64,000 bases of DNA from Oenanthe sinensis (Eukaryota > Streptophyta > Magnoliopsida > Apiales > Apiaceae). Below are positions 46,243 through 57,894 of the stretch, piece after piece. The stretch lies in NCBI GenBank assembly GCA_028671895.1, contig JAPMAC010000207.1:5394001-5458000 (forward strand). Direction: 5' to 3'. The translations under genes and the position numbers were made by a program. Within the stretch, counting starts at the first letter, position 1. Every line of letters starts with the position of its first letter. The notes under the pieces were generated by a model, which had not been told where the DNA came from, did no database searches, and saw nothing but the letters and a program-made list of their open reading frames with translations.

Positions 46243-46696
46243 CAATAAGAGTACAAAAGCCAACGCTTCTTGATGTTTACTTTACTAGTTGTGATGTTTG
46301 TTACATATGGTGTTAAGCTTTCTCACCATTTGTCATTCGGGTCGGGGGTCGACTGTCGAGATGCAAAAAAATTCTATTGGATCGGGCTTTCATCTGGTTG
46401 GATAAAATTAAAAATTATGTATTTGAATTAAATAAAGATATATCAAAATTAAATGTAAATATAATTTTTATATATGGATCACGAAAAAATAATAACAAAA
46501 CATATATATTTATACTATATTATTAAAATTGAAAAATTAAAAATTTGGTAGTCGGTCGTTAGGCCTAATATTTAAACATCTATATTATTATATTATTATA
46601 ACCAAATAAGAGAAATTTTTTTCATCTTACCTAGGTGAACCATAAAAAAGATTATAATCGTCCAATTTTAGGTCAACCATAGAAAAAAACCCAACT
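46243..46696. other. Upstream region of the protease gene
   Basis: AT-rich, no ORF of note. It ends where Copia-type LTR sequence begins at about 46697, so the gene keeps only about 450 bases of own upstream DNA. Confidence 0.5.
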
Positions 46697-47019
46697 TCCT
46701 GTCGGTGTGCCTAGGACTTGGGTCTTAGAACAAGGATTAGCTCACTTCACTTCGACTCACTACAAAATCTAGATGACTAGTACTATGACTTAATAACCCT
46801 ATTTAAGAAAAGAAAAGCGGTGGACTAGTATATGACAGTACTAGACCGAAAACAAACAATTATATATAATATAGCCGAAGTAACAAAATATATAAATGTG
46901 AGTAGGGGCAAATCACTTCGTTAGAAGGACGAACCACACGTTGTGTGTGAACGTGTATGCATGAATTTAAGTGTGTATGCTAAACTAAATTGCGAAAATT
47001 AAAGCGTATCACTACAATC

Positions 47020-47107
<88 letters not shown>

Positions 47108-48141
47108 AAAGATATATAAGATATATAAGGATGAAAATAACTCAGCCAAATATATATTTGACTTGAATGAGATCAGGTACGTTTTCTAATTTTGTTGTTT
47201 ATAAGGCTTGAAAATTAAAACAACAACTAATCTATGGCCTTTAAACAAATACAAGATATACCACTTAGATTTGACGAGGATGTTTCGTTTATGTCGTAGA
47301 GTCGACTTATACGAATATTATCTAACTCGGAATCAAATTTGGCTTAATTTCAAGAACTCAACAAGTAAGGCTAATTTATATCTCTAAATAATAATATGAT
47401 ATTTTTACGAGTAACTCTTAACTCGGTGTTCAAATTTAATTTATAGATTTTCTACGAGTTTATTTCGTTTATATCTGTTAATAAATAATATGAGATTTAT
47501 ATGAGATAATATAACTCAGAATATGAGTTAGTTTCTTTCACTAATAATTCAAACAAGGAATATTTTTGTTTATGTCTAAATATATTGACTTTTACAAAAA
47601 TTCTCGACTCAGAATTAAAGTGAGTTTAAACTTACGAATATTCCACGAGAGAGTTTCGTTTATATCTCTAAATAATATTTGAGATTTATACGAATATTCT
47701 TATCTCGAAATATAAGTTAGTTTATACCTCTATTTATTTCAAATAAGAAGATATTCGTTTATGTCTAATTATATTGATTTATACGAATTTTATCTCAAAC
47801 TCAGAAATAAAATGAGTTAACTTCTAAATATTCAACAAGGAAACTCTTGTTTATATCTCTATACGAGATTCATACAAATCGGTTCTAACTCAGAATAAGA
47901 GTTAGTTTTAATTATAAAAATTCAACAAGGAGTCCTTTTGTTTATGTCATTCCTCGACTTATACAAATTAGCCTCGACTCGGAATTTAAGTAACTCGAAG
48001 TTATTTTTATCCCGGAAAGATAAACCAAGGATATTAAAAACAAATTTAGGAGAGAGAGAGAGATGAAAAGAAACTCCCCTAAATTTAATTACAATTTATA
48101 TATACTAAAAGAAAACAAACTATTAAAACTCGTGTATATAT
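46697..48141 (-). repeat. Reversed fragment of a Copia-1-type LTR
   Basis: Its reverse complement follows the Copia-1 LTR from about 7915 to 9035, including TCTAGGACTTGGGTCTTAG at one end, GAACCACACGTTGTGTG and ACGAGTTTTAATAG. It is clearly diverged and has a TA tract (47030-47104) at a place where Copia-1 has none. The TTCCGAGT-type repeat is present in about eight more regular copies (47240-48010). It is cut at 48142 by another LTR. Confidence 0.85.
47030..47104. repeat. TA microsatellite in the reversed LTR fragment
   Basis: About 75 bases of TA. Confidence 0.95.
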
Positions 48142-48850
48142 TGTTGAATCTAGATAAGTCTACCTTATTTGAATGTTATTAGTTGTATTGTTGATGTAAC
48201 AATGTTAGTAATTCTTGTATAGGATTGTGACTTAAAATGCTATCTTGTAACTTTGCATATAAAAGTCTTTTTCAGGTGTAATTTTAATTGTAAATAGTGG
48301 TCACAATAACAATACTCTGATAGGAGATTCAAGTGAGATGGATCATGCATCAGAATGAATAAGACTTCATCAAAAGAAGGAATTCAAGTTAGAAATTCTT
48401 CTAAGGAAAAAGCTCAATCGAGAAGTCAATTCAATCAAGAAGTCTGATATTGAACTGATCGAGAAGTCTCAGCAGTGTGAATATCAAAGCATATATGAAC
48501 CATTCGAGAAGTCAAAAGCTGCATTTAATCGACAAGTGAAGTATGTAGAGAAGTCTAAATGTCGAGAAGTGAGCTAATCAACTGTTCAAGAAATCCAAAA
48601 AAATCATATCGAGAAGTTGGTTGTTGAAGTGATCAAGAAGTCAAAATCATGAGTCTAATCGAGAAGTCAATAAAAGTAATTTAATCTAGAAGTCTCAAAT
48701 CAAGGTTGATCGAGAAGTGTCAAAGGAAACTGATTGAGAAATCTCAGAAGTGATTAATCGAGAAGTCTACAACATGACTTCTCGAGGAGTTAGCAACCGG
48801 GAGTATTCAACTACTTCAAACAGACTAATTTCAAGGAAATGTACAAAAAC
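48142..48850 (+). repeat. Partial Sirevirus LTR with GAGAAGTC array
   Basis: Starts TGTTGAATCTAGATAAG at a sharp boundary with the reversed LTR fragment. A TATA-like CATATAAAAG lies at 48256. From 48418 to 48790 about 17 copies of a motif near ATCGAGAAGTC occur. No U5 end or primer site follows; the sequence runs into the gag tail of Copia-2. It does not match the LTR at 57895-58696, so it is a truncated LTR of another subfamily or a recombinant 5' end. Confidence 0.6.
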
Positions 48851-48899
48851 AACAGACAAGTAAAAGAAGTATTGTCATGATCAGGGTGAGTCAAACCTG

Positions 48900-49072
48900 A
48901 GAGTGATAATGACAAGTCTTCAAGGAAGCTTGAAGAAAGAACAAGACAAAGACAGAAGGAAGAAAGAACTAGACAAAGACAAAGCCAAAGGTGAAAATTA
49001 TTAAGCCTGTTTCTCCTAAAATTAGTAGAAAAGGATCCAAAACTATTTGGGTCCTCAAAACATCTAACTAGT
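48900..49072 (+). pseudogene. Copia-2 gag C-terminal tail
   Basis: One frame reads TKTKPKVKIIKPVSPKISRK and then GSKTIWVLKTSN before a TAG at 49070, the typical Lys/Pro-rich end of gag in this type of Copia element just before protease. The upstream gag is missing. Confidence 0.65.
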
Positions 49073-49082
49073 TGCTTTATGT

Positions 49083-52000
49083 ATGCAGGGAACTAGGGTA
49101 AAGAAAGTAACCCTAATCCTGGACAGTGAATGCTCAGGACATATGACTGGAAAGAAATCCCTGCTTACAGACTTTGAGGAAATGGCTGGCCCAGAAGTAT
49201 CCTTTGGAGATGGCAACAAAGGACAAACACTGGGATATGGAAAGATTGTACTTGGGAATGTCATCATTGAACAAGTAGCTCTAGTTGATGGCTTAAGGCA
49301 CAATTTAATAAGCATAAATCAACTTGGAGACAAAGGTTACCATACTGGCTTTGACAACAAAGAGTGTCTTGTGACTCACAAAGAAACAGGCATTGTGGTT
49401 TTCAAAGGACACAGACATGGTAACATTTATGAAGCCAGCTTGGAGGATTGCATAAACAGTGAAGTCACGTGTCTATACAGCAAGGCCTCAATTGAAGAAA
49501 GCTGGAAATGGCACAAGAAACTGTCACACATCAACTTCAAAACACTCAACAAGTTGGTTAAATAGAATCTTGTAAGAGGATTACCACAGGTTGATTTTGT
49601 ACAAGATGGACTTTGTGAAGCATGTCAACTTGGAAAACAAAGAAAATCATCCTTCAAGAGCAAGACAATAAATACCATTTCTGAACCCTTTTATTTACTG
49701 CATCTTGATTTATTTGGTCCAGTAAATGTTATGTCAATTAACAAAAATAAATATACTCTTGTTATTGTAGATGATTTTACAAGATTCACATGGGTTTTCT
49801 TTCTACATTCAAAGGATGAAGCTTCACAACACATAATAGATCATATCACTTTTCTGGAAAGAAAATCAAAGAAAACAGTAAGAATTCTGAGGAGTGACAA
49901 TGGTACTGAATTCAAGAATTCAATCATGGAGAACCACTGTGCATCAAAGGGAATTACTCAACAATTTTCTGCGCCAGGAACTCCTCAACAAAATGGAGTT
50001 GTGGAAAGAAAGAATAGGACACTCATAGAAGCTTCCAGAACAATGTTGGCAGAATCTAAGCTGCCAGTATATTTTTGGGCTGAGGCAGTCAATACAACAT
50101 GTTTCACTCAAAACTGCACTCTAATAAACATGCATGGAAAGACTCCCTATGAAATGATAAAGGACAAGAAGCCAAGTGTGAAACACTTTCACATATTTGG
50201 ATGCAAGTGTTATGTACTGAAAGTACATCCTGAAAATCTAAGCAAATTCGAAGCCAAGGCAGATGAATCAATCTTTCTTGGATATACATCGAACACAAAA
50301 GCATTCAGAGTGTTTAATCTCAGAACCAAAATTGTTATGGAATCTATTCATGTTGCATTTGATGATAAAAAGTTTATAGAATTGCAGGATGAGTCAGAGT
50401 CTACAACACTGGAATTTGAAAATCTAAAAAGTTCTGAGATAAATGAAGAAGAAGAGGATGAAGACCTTAGAATAAATCCTGAACTAACACAGGAACCTGC
50501 ACATTCTGAGGGGGAGCCAGAAAATTCAACTCCAAATAATTCAGAGTCTAACAGGTCAGGGTTTACCCAGACAGAGTCTATCCAGACAGAGTCTAGACAG
50601 ACAGAGTCTAACTCATCAGGGTCTGGATCAAGCAACTCTAAACTCTTGTCAGAGTCAAGCAATTTAGGGGGAGCCTCTTCATTTGAATTTCACTCAAATA
50701 CAGAAGATGCAAATGACTTAGGGGGAGTTTCAAGTTCAAGAACCAATCTTCCACCTGCTAGAAAATGGACAAGGAATCACACTCATGACTTGATAATTGG
50801 TGATCCTGAGAGTGGTGTACAAACAAGAACAACCACTCAAAATGAATGTCTTTCTAGCTGTTTTCTCTCAAAGAATGAACCCAAGAAAATTGAGGAAGCC
50901 TTGAAAGACCCTGATTGGATTATTGCAATGCAAGAAGAATTGAATGAATTTGAGAGAAATAAAGTGTGGAAACTTGTACCAAGACCTAGAGATAGATCAG
51001 TGGTTGGTGCAAAATGGGTGTATAGAAATAAACTTGATGAGAATGGAACTGTAGTAAGAAATAAAGCAAGGCTAGTTGCAAAAGGATACTCACATGAGGA
51101 AGGAATTGACTATGATGAAACTTTTGCACCAGTAGCAAGATTGGAAGCTATTAGAATGTTTCTAGCCTTTGCAGCTCATTCAAAATTCAAGGTGTATCAG
51201 ATGGATGTGAAAAGTGCTTTCTTAAATGGAGAATTGGAAGAAGAAGTCTATGTGGAGCAACCACCAGGATTTGTTGATCCAAAGTTTCCTGATCATGTTT
51301 ACAGGTTAGACAAGGCACTATATGGATTGAAGCAAGCACCTAGAGCATGGTATGAAACTCTTTCAAAATTTCTTCTTGAAAATGGATTCACAAGAGGTAC
51401 CATTGACAAAACTCTCTTTATTAGAAAATATAAAGGTGATATTTTACTTGTCCAAATTTATGTTGATGATATTATATTTGGATCTACTAATGATAATCTC
51501 TGTGAAAAGTTTAGTCAACTAATGCAGTCAAATTATGAAATGAGCATGATGGGAGAATTAAACTTCTTTTTGGGGCTTCAAGTCAAACAGAATGATGATG
51601 GAATTTTCATCAATCAAACAAAGTATGTAAAAGAACTGTTGAAGAAGTTTGATATGCAAGATTCTGCAACTGCTAAAACTCCCATGTCAACAGCTACTAA
51701 GCTAGACTCTGACCCAAAGAGTAAGAAAGTTGACAACACTAGTTACAGAGGTATGATTGGCTCATTGTTATATTTAACTGCTAGTAGACCAGATATAATG
51801 TTTGCAACTTGTCTGTGTGCCAAATTTCAAGCTGACCCTAGAGAATCACACTTAATAGCTGTGAAAAGAATTTTTAGATATCTCAAGGGGGCACAAACTC
51901 TTGGACTTTGGTATCCTAGAGAGTCAGATTTTTTACTAATTGGCTATTCAGATTCTGACTATGCAGGATGCAAAGTAGATAGGAAAAGCACAACAGGACA

Positions 52001-52382
52001 ATGCCAGTTTCTTGGCAACAGATTAATTTCTTGGTTTAGCAAGAAACAACAGACTGTATCAACCTCAACAGCTGAGGCTGAATACATTGCAGTTGGAAGT
52101 TGCTGTGCTCAAATTCTGTGGATAAGAAATCAATTACTTGATTATGGACTAACATTCTCAAATATTCCTATATATTGTGATAATACTAGTGCTATTAAAA
52201 TTGCAGAGAATCCAGTCCAACACTCCAGAACAAATCACATTGATGTCAGGTATCACTTTATTAGAGAACATGTTGAAAATGGTACTGTGACACTTCACTA
52301 TGTTCCAACTGACAGACAGATTGCAGACATTTTAACAAAACCACTTGATGAGCCTACCTTTCTCAGACTGGTAGGTGAATAA
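49083..52382 (+). pseudogene. Copia-2 pol, one in-frame stop and altered protease site
   Basis: A single frame of 1100 codons broken only by a TAG at 49563. Protease shows LILDSECSGHMTG where the family has DSG, so the catalytic loop is altered. The integrase zinc region spans the stop (WHKKLSHINF, CEACQLGKQRK). The integrase core has VIVDDFTRFTW, LRSDNGTEF and NGVVERKNRTL, all DDE positions visible. A Ser/Glu-rich linker (50390-50740) contains TES repeats. RT has YQMDVKSAFLNG and YVDDIIFGS, both intact. RNase H has SDSDYAG, TAEAEYIAVG and YCDNTSAI. Much better kept than Copia-1 pol. Confidence 0.92.
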
Positions 52383-52853
52383 GTATGTTAAATATGCAAG
52401 TGATCAAAAATTACAAGAAGCAAGGTATGTACTTTAATTATAGTCCCTGTCTTAACACACTATGATTAATTATTAGTGCAACATTTTGTTTGGTATTTTA
52501 CCTTGACAGAGTCTAGTTTTTAGACTCTGACGAGTCTGTAGACTCTGAAAGTCAGTAGACTCTGAGAAAATTATCGCCTAGACTCTGAAACGGTTAAAAT
52601 TCGCGCCTGCAGACTCTAATTGCATTTAAAATGTTCAAATGACTTGAAATAGGCGGTAACAGTTATCTTTTGACCGGAGACAGGCTGTAGACTCGTGTGT
52701 ATTGTATGCAACTTGAACAAAATAGAATTTTTCATACAATTCACTCACTTGTTTATTGCAATTGATTTCTAAGGCAAAAATATTCACAGAACTTTTTACG
52801 AACCCTAGATAATTTCTTCAAGCTTCTCCATCACTTCCAACTCAACAACTTTA
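52383..52853 (+). promoter_or_regulatory. Gap between Copia-2 pol and the extra ORF, rich in AGACTCTG motifs
   Basis: No coding sequence. Between 52507 and 52700 there are about seven copies of GAGTCT in either orientation (GACAGAGTCTAG, TAGACTCTGA and variants). Because the same motif crowds the LTR, the gap may act as an internal promoter or leader for the extra ORF; this is inference. Confidence 0.4.
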
Positions 52854-55800
52854 ATGGCTGCCGTTTCTACTGTCATGAGGGGACCCAAGGCGATTGCGTT
52901 CACATTTGGGGATTTCGAGTTCATGACCACAAATCATGTTGCTGCTCTTGGAGATAAGAAAGGGGTAGACGCTGATTACTACCCTGTGATGGATTTCTTG
53001 GAGCAATCCGAGCTACACTACATTCTCAAGGCATCACCAGTCATTCACATGGATGCTGTATCACAAGCATGGAGAACTGCAAAGGTAGTTGATCCTTCTC
53101 AGGATCAACCAGGTAAAATAATGTTTACCTTTGGTTCGATTACATTTGATGTCACTGCAGATGTGCTTAATTTTGTGTTTAAACTGCCTGTTAAATCTTC
53201 TTTTGATGAAATTGTATCTGATGATGACATTAAGAGCATGTTTAAGGCAATAGGTTATTCTGCTAGCTTAGATAACATGAGCAAGATAACTAGGCCTTAC
53301 TTAAGGAAAGAATGGTCATTTTTCTTCGATCAAATTGCTAAGTGTTTTACTGGTAAGTGTAGTGGATTTGATGCTATTACTGCTATTACTTATCAAATTG
53401 GTCATAGTCTCCTATTTGATAGAATAATCAACATTGGTGATATGTTGCTCACTCAAATGGGAGCAAAATTAAATAATGTGCATGAGGGGAGAAAGAAAGT
53501 CTACTATCATAGATTTCTTATGATTCTCCTCAATCACTTCATTCCTGACATGTCAACCAAGTTGGCAGATGATTGCTGTATGCAGGCATACAAACAGCAA
53601 AGGAGGATATTCTCTGACATTAAGAGAATTGATGACAAGAAGAAGAGTCTATCTGCAATGACATATCCACAGGTAATGCAGGTAAAACTCTCATCCTACA
53701 AACCTTCTATCTACAATGCTTCATTTTTTGGTGATGAAATGGTGCATGAACAAGTACTGGAGAGTCCCCCTGCACCTACCCAAGTCACCCAATCCCCTTC
53801 AATTATACAATCTTCCAAACCAAAATCCAAAAAGAAACCAACCTCTGGTGTCTCTCAACAGGCACCAGTTGTAAAGAGGAGAAAATTGATTCAATCTAGG
53901 CTTATAGATGAGCACAGTGATGAGGAGCTCAATCCACTTGAGAAGCAAGTTGTTGAAGGACTTTCTTTGCTAAAGGAAGGTCATGATACACTTGATTCTA
54001 ACCTTCAAGCCAAGTCTGTAGACTCTCAAAAGGCTACAGACTCTGAAAAACCTAGGGAAGCACCTCAGGATTCTCACATTGAGTCTCCTGAGAAATATTT
54101 TGCTAAGAAGTACAGAAGGTTAAGGAAGGCTTATTCTGCACACACACTCAAGCCTGTTATTATTACTAACCCTGTTTTGCAGGAAACAGATGCTCCCAAG
54201 GCTCCTGCAAGCCAGACTTTGAAATCAAGAAAACACCTGAACTAGAGTCTAATGTTGAGTCAGAGTCTAGACTGCCTTTAGACTCTAATCATGAAACATT
54301 TTGAGAAGGAATGCCATTGGATGCAGCCTCATGCCTAATTGATGAGATCATTACTCCAAGTGATGAGGCACTGCTATTCTTATATCCTTTGGTGGAATCA
54401 GTTGAAGATCCAGAGCAATATCAGACTAAATCTCAAGTCTTGGATTTTCTTTCAACCTATGAAGTCCTAAGGAAAAGAATGGAACAGGAGCTACAAATGT
54501 CTGCACAGGATGTGGTCAAAAATCTCTACAGCTACCTATTCAACTCTTCATTCCAAGTACAAGCAGCTGGGCTCATAGAAGGCAGAACTAATGAAGTTCT
54601 TAAAGCACTAGGTGTGCCAGACTCTGAAAAGAAAATTACAAAGAAGCCTAAAAAGCTTAAGGTCCACAAAAGGAGAGCATCAGAGTCTGTTGCTGAGTTG
54701 GAAACTGAGATTGAGCAACCAGTTTTTAACTATGAAGCAATTTGGGATAATGGAGTTACCTACAGGACAGCCATTCAATGGATCTCTCAAATTCAACCTC
54801 TGTCAAGACAGGTGGCTGACTATCTTGTCCATAATATAGGTACAATTGCCAACAAATACATCTATCCAACCTACCAAAGTAGACTGGAACAAATCAAGGG
54901 CACATATTTTCAAAGAGTAAGAAGGGAACTGCAGGACCTCTTCAATCTCACAGATGCCCAGGCAATCAATGCAATCCATCTCAGGGCCTTTCATCACAAG
55001 TTGGATGCATTTATTCTTGACGAACAACAGGAGGTAGCAGGTGGTGCAAGGCAGTTGGAGGTTGGGACTAGTGCACCAGTGGTGACTAGTGATAAAGATG
55101 CTCAGTCTGCCTCACCCACACAAGAACCACCTAGTCAGAGGTTGGGTGATAGTGGGGCAGGGGAGTATGCTGTTGGGCCCTCCTTGACAACTCATCAAAG
55201 AGCTGATGAGAACCCCAGTGATATGGGAGGACAGACTCTGATGAATGCTCATGAAGTGATTTCCCAATCTATTCTATCAGAGTCTATCCACCTTGAGGGG
55301 GAGTCTCATGCACCAACAGTCAAAGATGGTAACACTCAGACTCTGGCTTCTAATGAAGTCATACTGAAGCAGTCAGAGTCTAGAGTAGACCCTGAGACTG
55401 GAATACTGGAGCCAACAGACTCTGAAAAGAGAGAAGATGCTAGTAAGGGTTCAGAATCTGTTGATGCTCACCCCTTCTTGGTGGAAACCCCTAGCCTTCA
55501 GACATTTGAAGGAGTTCCCCTCCATCAAGGTGGTTCAGGTATTGAAGCACCATTTTTATCTCTCAACCCCTCTTCTGTAGGTTTATTGAGTGCACCCTCA
55601 ACATTGAGTGACAAAATATCTGAGAGGCTGGCACTGGACCAGGCAAAAGGAGAGGTAGATAAGGCTGTAGAGAGCCTGAGTGAGATTGAGAAAGTGGGTG
55701 CCCAACCCCACTGTAAGCATGAGAGATTAGGGTATCCTGAACCTAGCTTTACTTATTGGGATCAAGATTTTCCACAGAGTTGGTCCAATGAGTTGGAGCA

Positions 55801-57769
55801 GGGGATGGATGACAATTCACTATGTCTGATTGTGCAAATTGGCAAATAGAAGGAGGCTCTTGCTGCTCAGAAATCATTTACACAGAGGCCACATCTTCAT
55901 CTGGTGGATTCTCTAGCAAAGAGAGCAGATAGGGTCATGGAGACCTTGGTGGATAATCCTGTAATTACAACTGAGGCTGCATATTCGAAGTCAGAAGAAC
56001 CACTCTTAATCATGCCTATAAGGGCTAGACTTCCAGAGTCTACAGTCTCTGATCACTCTCAGGGGGAATCAGGGTCTATAGTCCCGTTTGCAGTTTCGGA
56101 GTCTACACCACCACCCGAGTCTACACCTCCATTCACAAAGCTAGAGCCTGTTGCTGAAGGGTGCACTTCTGCAGATGATGATCATGTTACTCCTTCTTTT
56201 ATCTATTTTGATCAGGTGTTTCCCCAGTCTTGGGAGTCTGCACAGCAAAGAGGCATCAATGATAAAGATTCTTTTGAGTGTATTTTGGATATTCATCTTT
56301 CTGAGAGACTTAAGGCTTTTCAGAAAAAATCTTTTCAACAGGAACATGGTTACTATCCTGGTGAAGAAGATCAAGTCTTAGATGGAGCTGTTAAAGCTGA
56401 GCTACCTGATGTTGCTGCTCAATTATCCAGTGTGGTCCAGGACATTTCTCATATTAAAACAAAGCTCACTGGTGTTGATAATACAACTTCTCTACTCAAT
56501 ACAAGATTTGACAGAATTCACTCCCTTCAATTATCCAAAGAGGTCGCTTTTAAAGATGCTCTAGCTGCTATCACTACCACTCAAGCCTATCTTCAAACTA
56601 CAGTTTCTGATTTGACCACTAAGGTTGATTCAGTTATTGCAGCCCAGGCAAATATCTCCACTGTTCTTGAGCAGATTCTTTTGGCTGTCACCAGTGATGA
56701 TGATGTCAAAAGGGGGGAGAAGGTGAAGCAAGGTGAGTCCTCCAGGAGACATAAGGATGAGGGATGCAAGGATAAATCAAGGGGAGTTAAAAGGAGGAGA
56801 GATGGTGATGATGGTGATAGTTCTCATGGTCCTAGGGGTCTTGATGATGTGCAACAAAAGCAATCAGGCGTATCAAGAACTCAAACACATCAGTCAGGGA
56901 CTAGACATGTGAAATCAGAGTCTAAGTCAGACTCTGATAAGCAAAGAAAGAAGTCAGACTCTGATCAAACTCAAGAACCTTCATACTGGAAGTGCAGTCA
57001 ATCAAATCTGCAACTTAGAGCTAAAAAGAAGATAGGTCTTGGAGTATTTGAAGAATTTGACATTGACAGAACATCTACTCTAACCAGGGATCCTCAATCC
57101 TTGACAGATAGGCAGTTTGAGAAGATCACTCAGAAGCACTTAAATAAAGTGGTGTCTGCTCAAATTGTTTATAATGTTTTTGAAACAAAGATACAAGGAG
57201 GTCAAGGAGGTACAGAAAAGGTGAAAAATGAGATGTTGGTTTACTTCTTAGAAGGTGAAAGTGTAAAATGGATTAGTCAGTCAAATTTTATCTTTTTCAA
57301 ACAGGCTGAGGAATTACAGTATATTAGATTCCTACTTCAAATTGCTTATGAAGTTAACAAGAGCAAAGAAGATGTCACATACAAATAGTTCAAGGAGATT
57401 GATAGGAAGCTGATTTTGCACAGACAGGCAAATCGACAAATGGGCAAATTTTCTTTAAAATATGTTGATACTGAGGGAAATGATCAAGTCATGCCATTGG
57501 AAGAAAAACAGATTAAATTTCAAGAAGGTGTGGGTCATTACTTTGGGTTTCAACCTATGAGTGGGAAAGTTAGTGTTCTGATGTTGAAGGACTTAAAAGA
57601 TCAAGAAAGCAGTGCAAATGATCTTAGAGCAGCTTATTGTCAAATCAAATGCTCAAGTGAAGAAATGAAGAAATTGAAGAAATTTATTGGTGAGGCTCTG
57701 GCAATTGTGGAGGAAAATATGCTGAATTCATTTTTGAAGAATAATCCAGCCTTTGAAAGGATTAAATAA
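52854..57769 (+). pseudogene. Copia-2 giant extra ORF (about 1640 codons), broken
   Basis: Starts MAAVSTVMRG at 52854. A one-base frameshift near 54210 and stops at 54302, 55847 and 57386 break it; otherwise it stays in one frame. Residues 1-280 form a domain with LHYILKASPVIHMDAVSQAW, YLRKEWSFFFDQIAKCF and QIGHSLLFD, similar in layout to the Copia-1 extra ORF. A long disordered Ser/Glu/Asp region rich in SES/DS follows. PSFxYxDQxFPQSW occurs twice (about 55743 and 56193), an internal duplication. A helical coiled coil lies at 56430-56690, a basic KRRRDG-type stretch near 56800, and a conserved C-terminal domain at 57000-57769 with KYVDTEGN. No signal peptide or membrane segment. Function unknown; position matches env-like ORFs of Sireviruses. 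Confidence 0.8.
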
Positions 57770-57880
57770 AAAGTAATTCTTTTTCCTTTATAATTCTTTT
57801 ATACTGTTCTAGATTAATAGTTTTATTATTTAGTTTTGACATCATCAAACCTTGATTTATGCTTACATTTTATAAAGCAT

Positions 57881-57894
57881 AAATAGGGGGAGAT
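57881..57894 (+). other. Polypurine tract of Copia-2
   Basis: AAATAGGGGGAGAT just before the TGTTAGGGAT start of the LTR. Confidence 0.8.

Noticed and set aside
46047..46316. 89-codon plus-strand frame over the start of the protease gene
   Set aside because: Antisense shadow of exon 1 and leader.
48418..48790. Regular short repeats resembling a CRISPR array
   Set aside because: Repeats are 8-11 bases, variable and irregularly spaced within a plant LTR; no cas genes.
49083..57769. A novel multi-gene host system
   Set aside because: Gene order and motifs are those of a Copia retrotransposon with an extra ORF; no host operon-like system is present.
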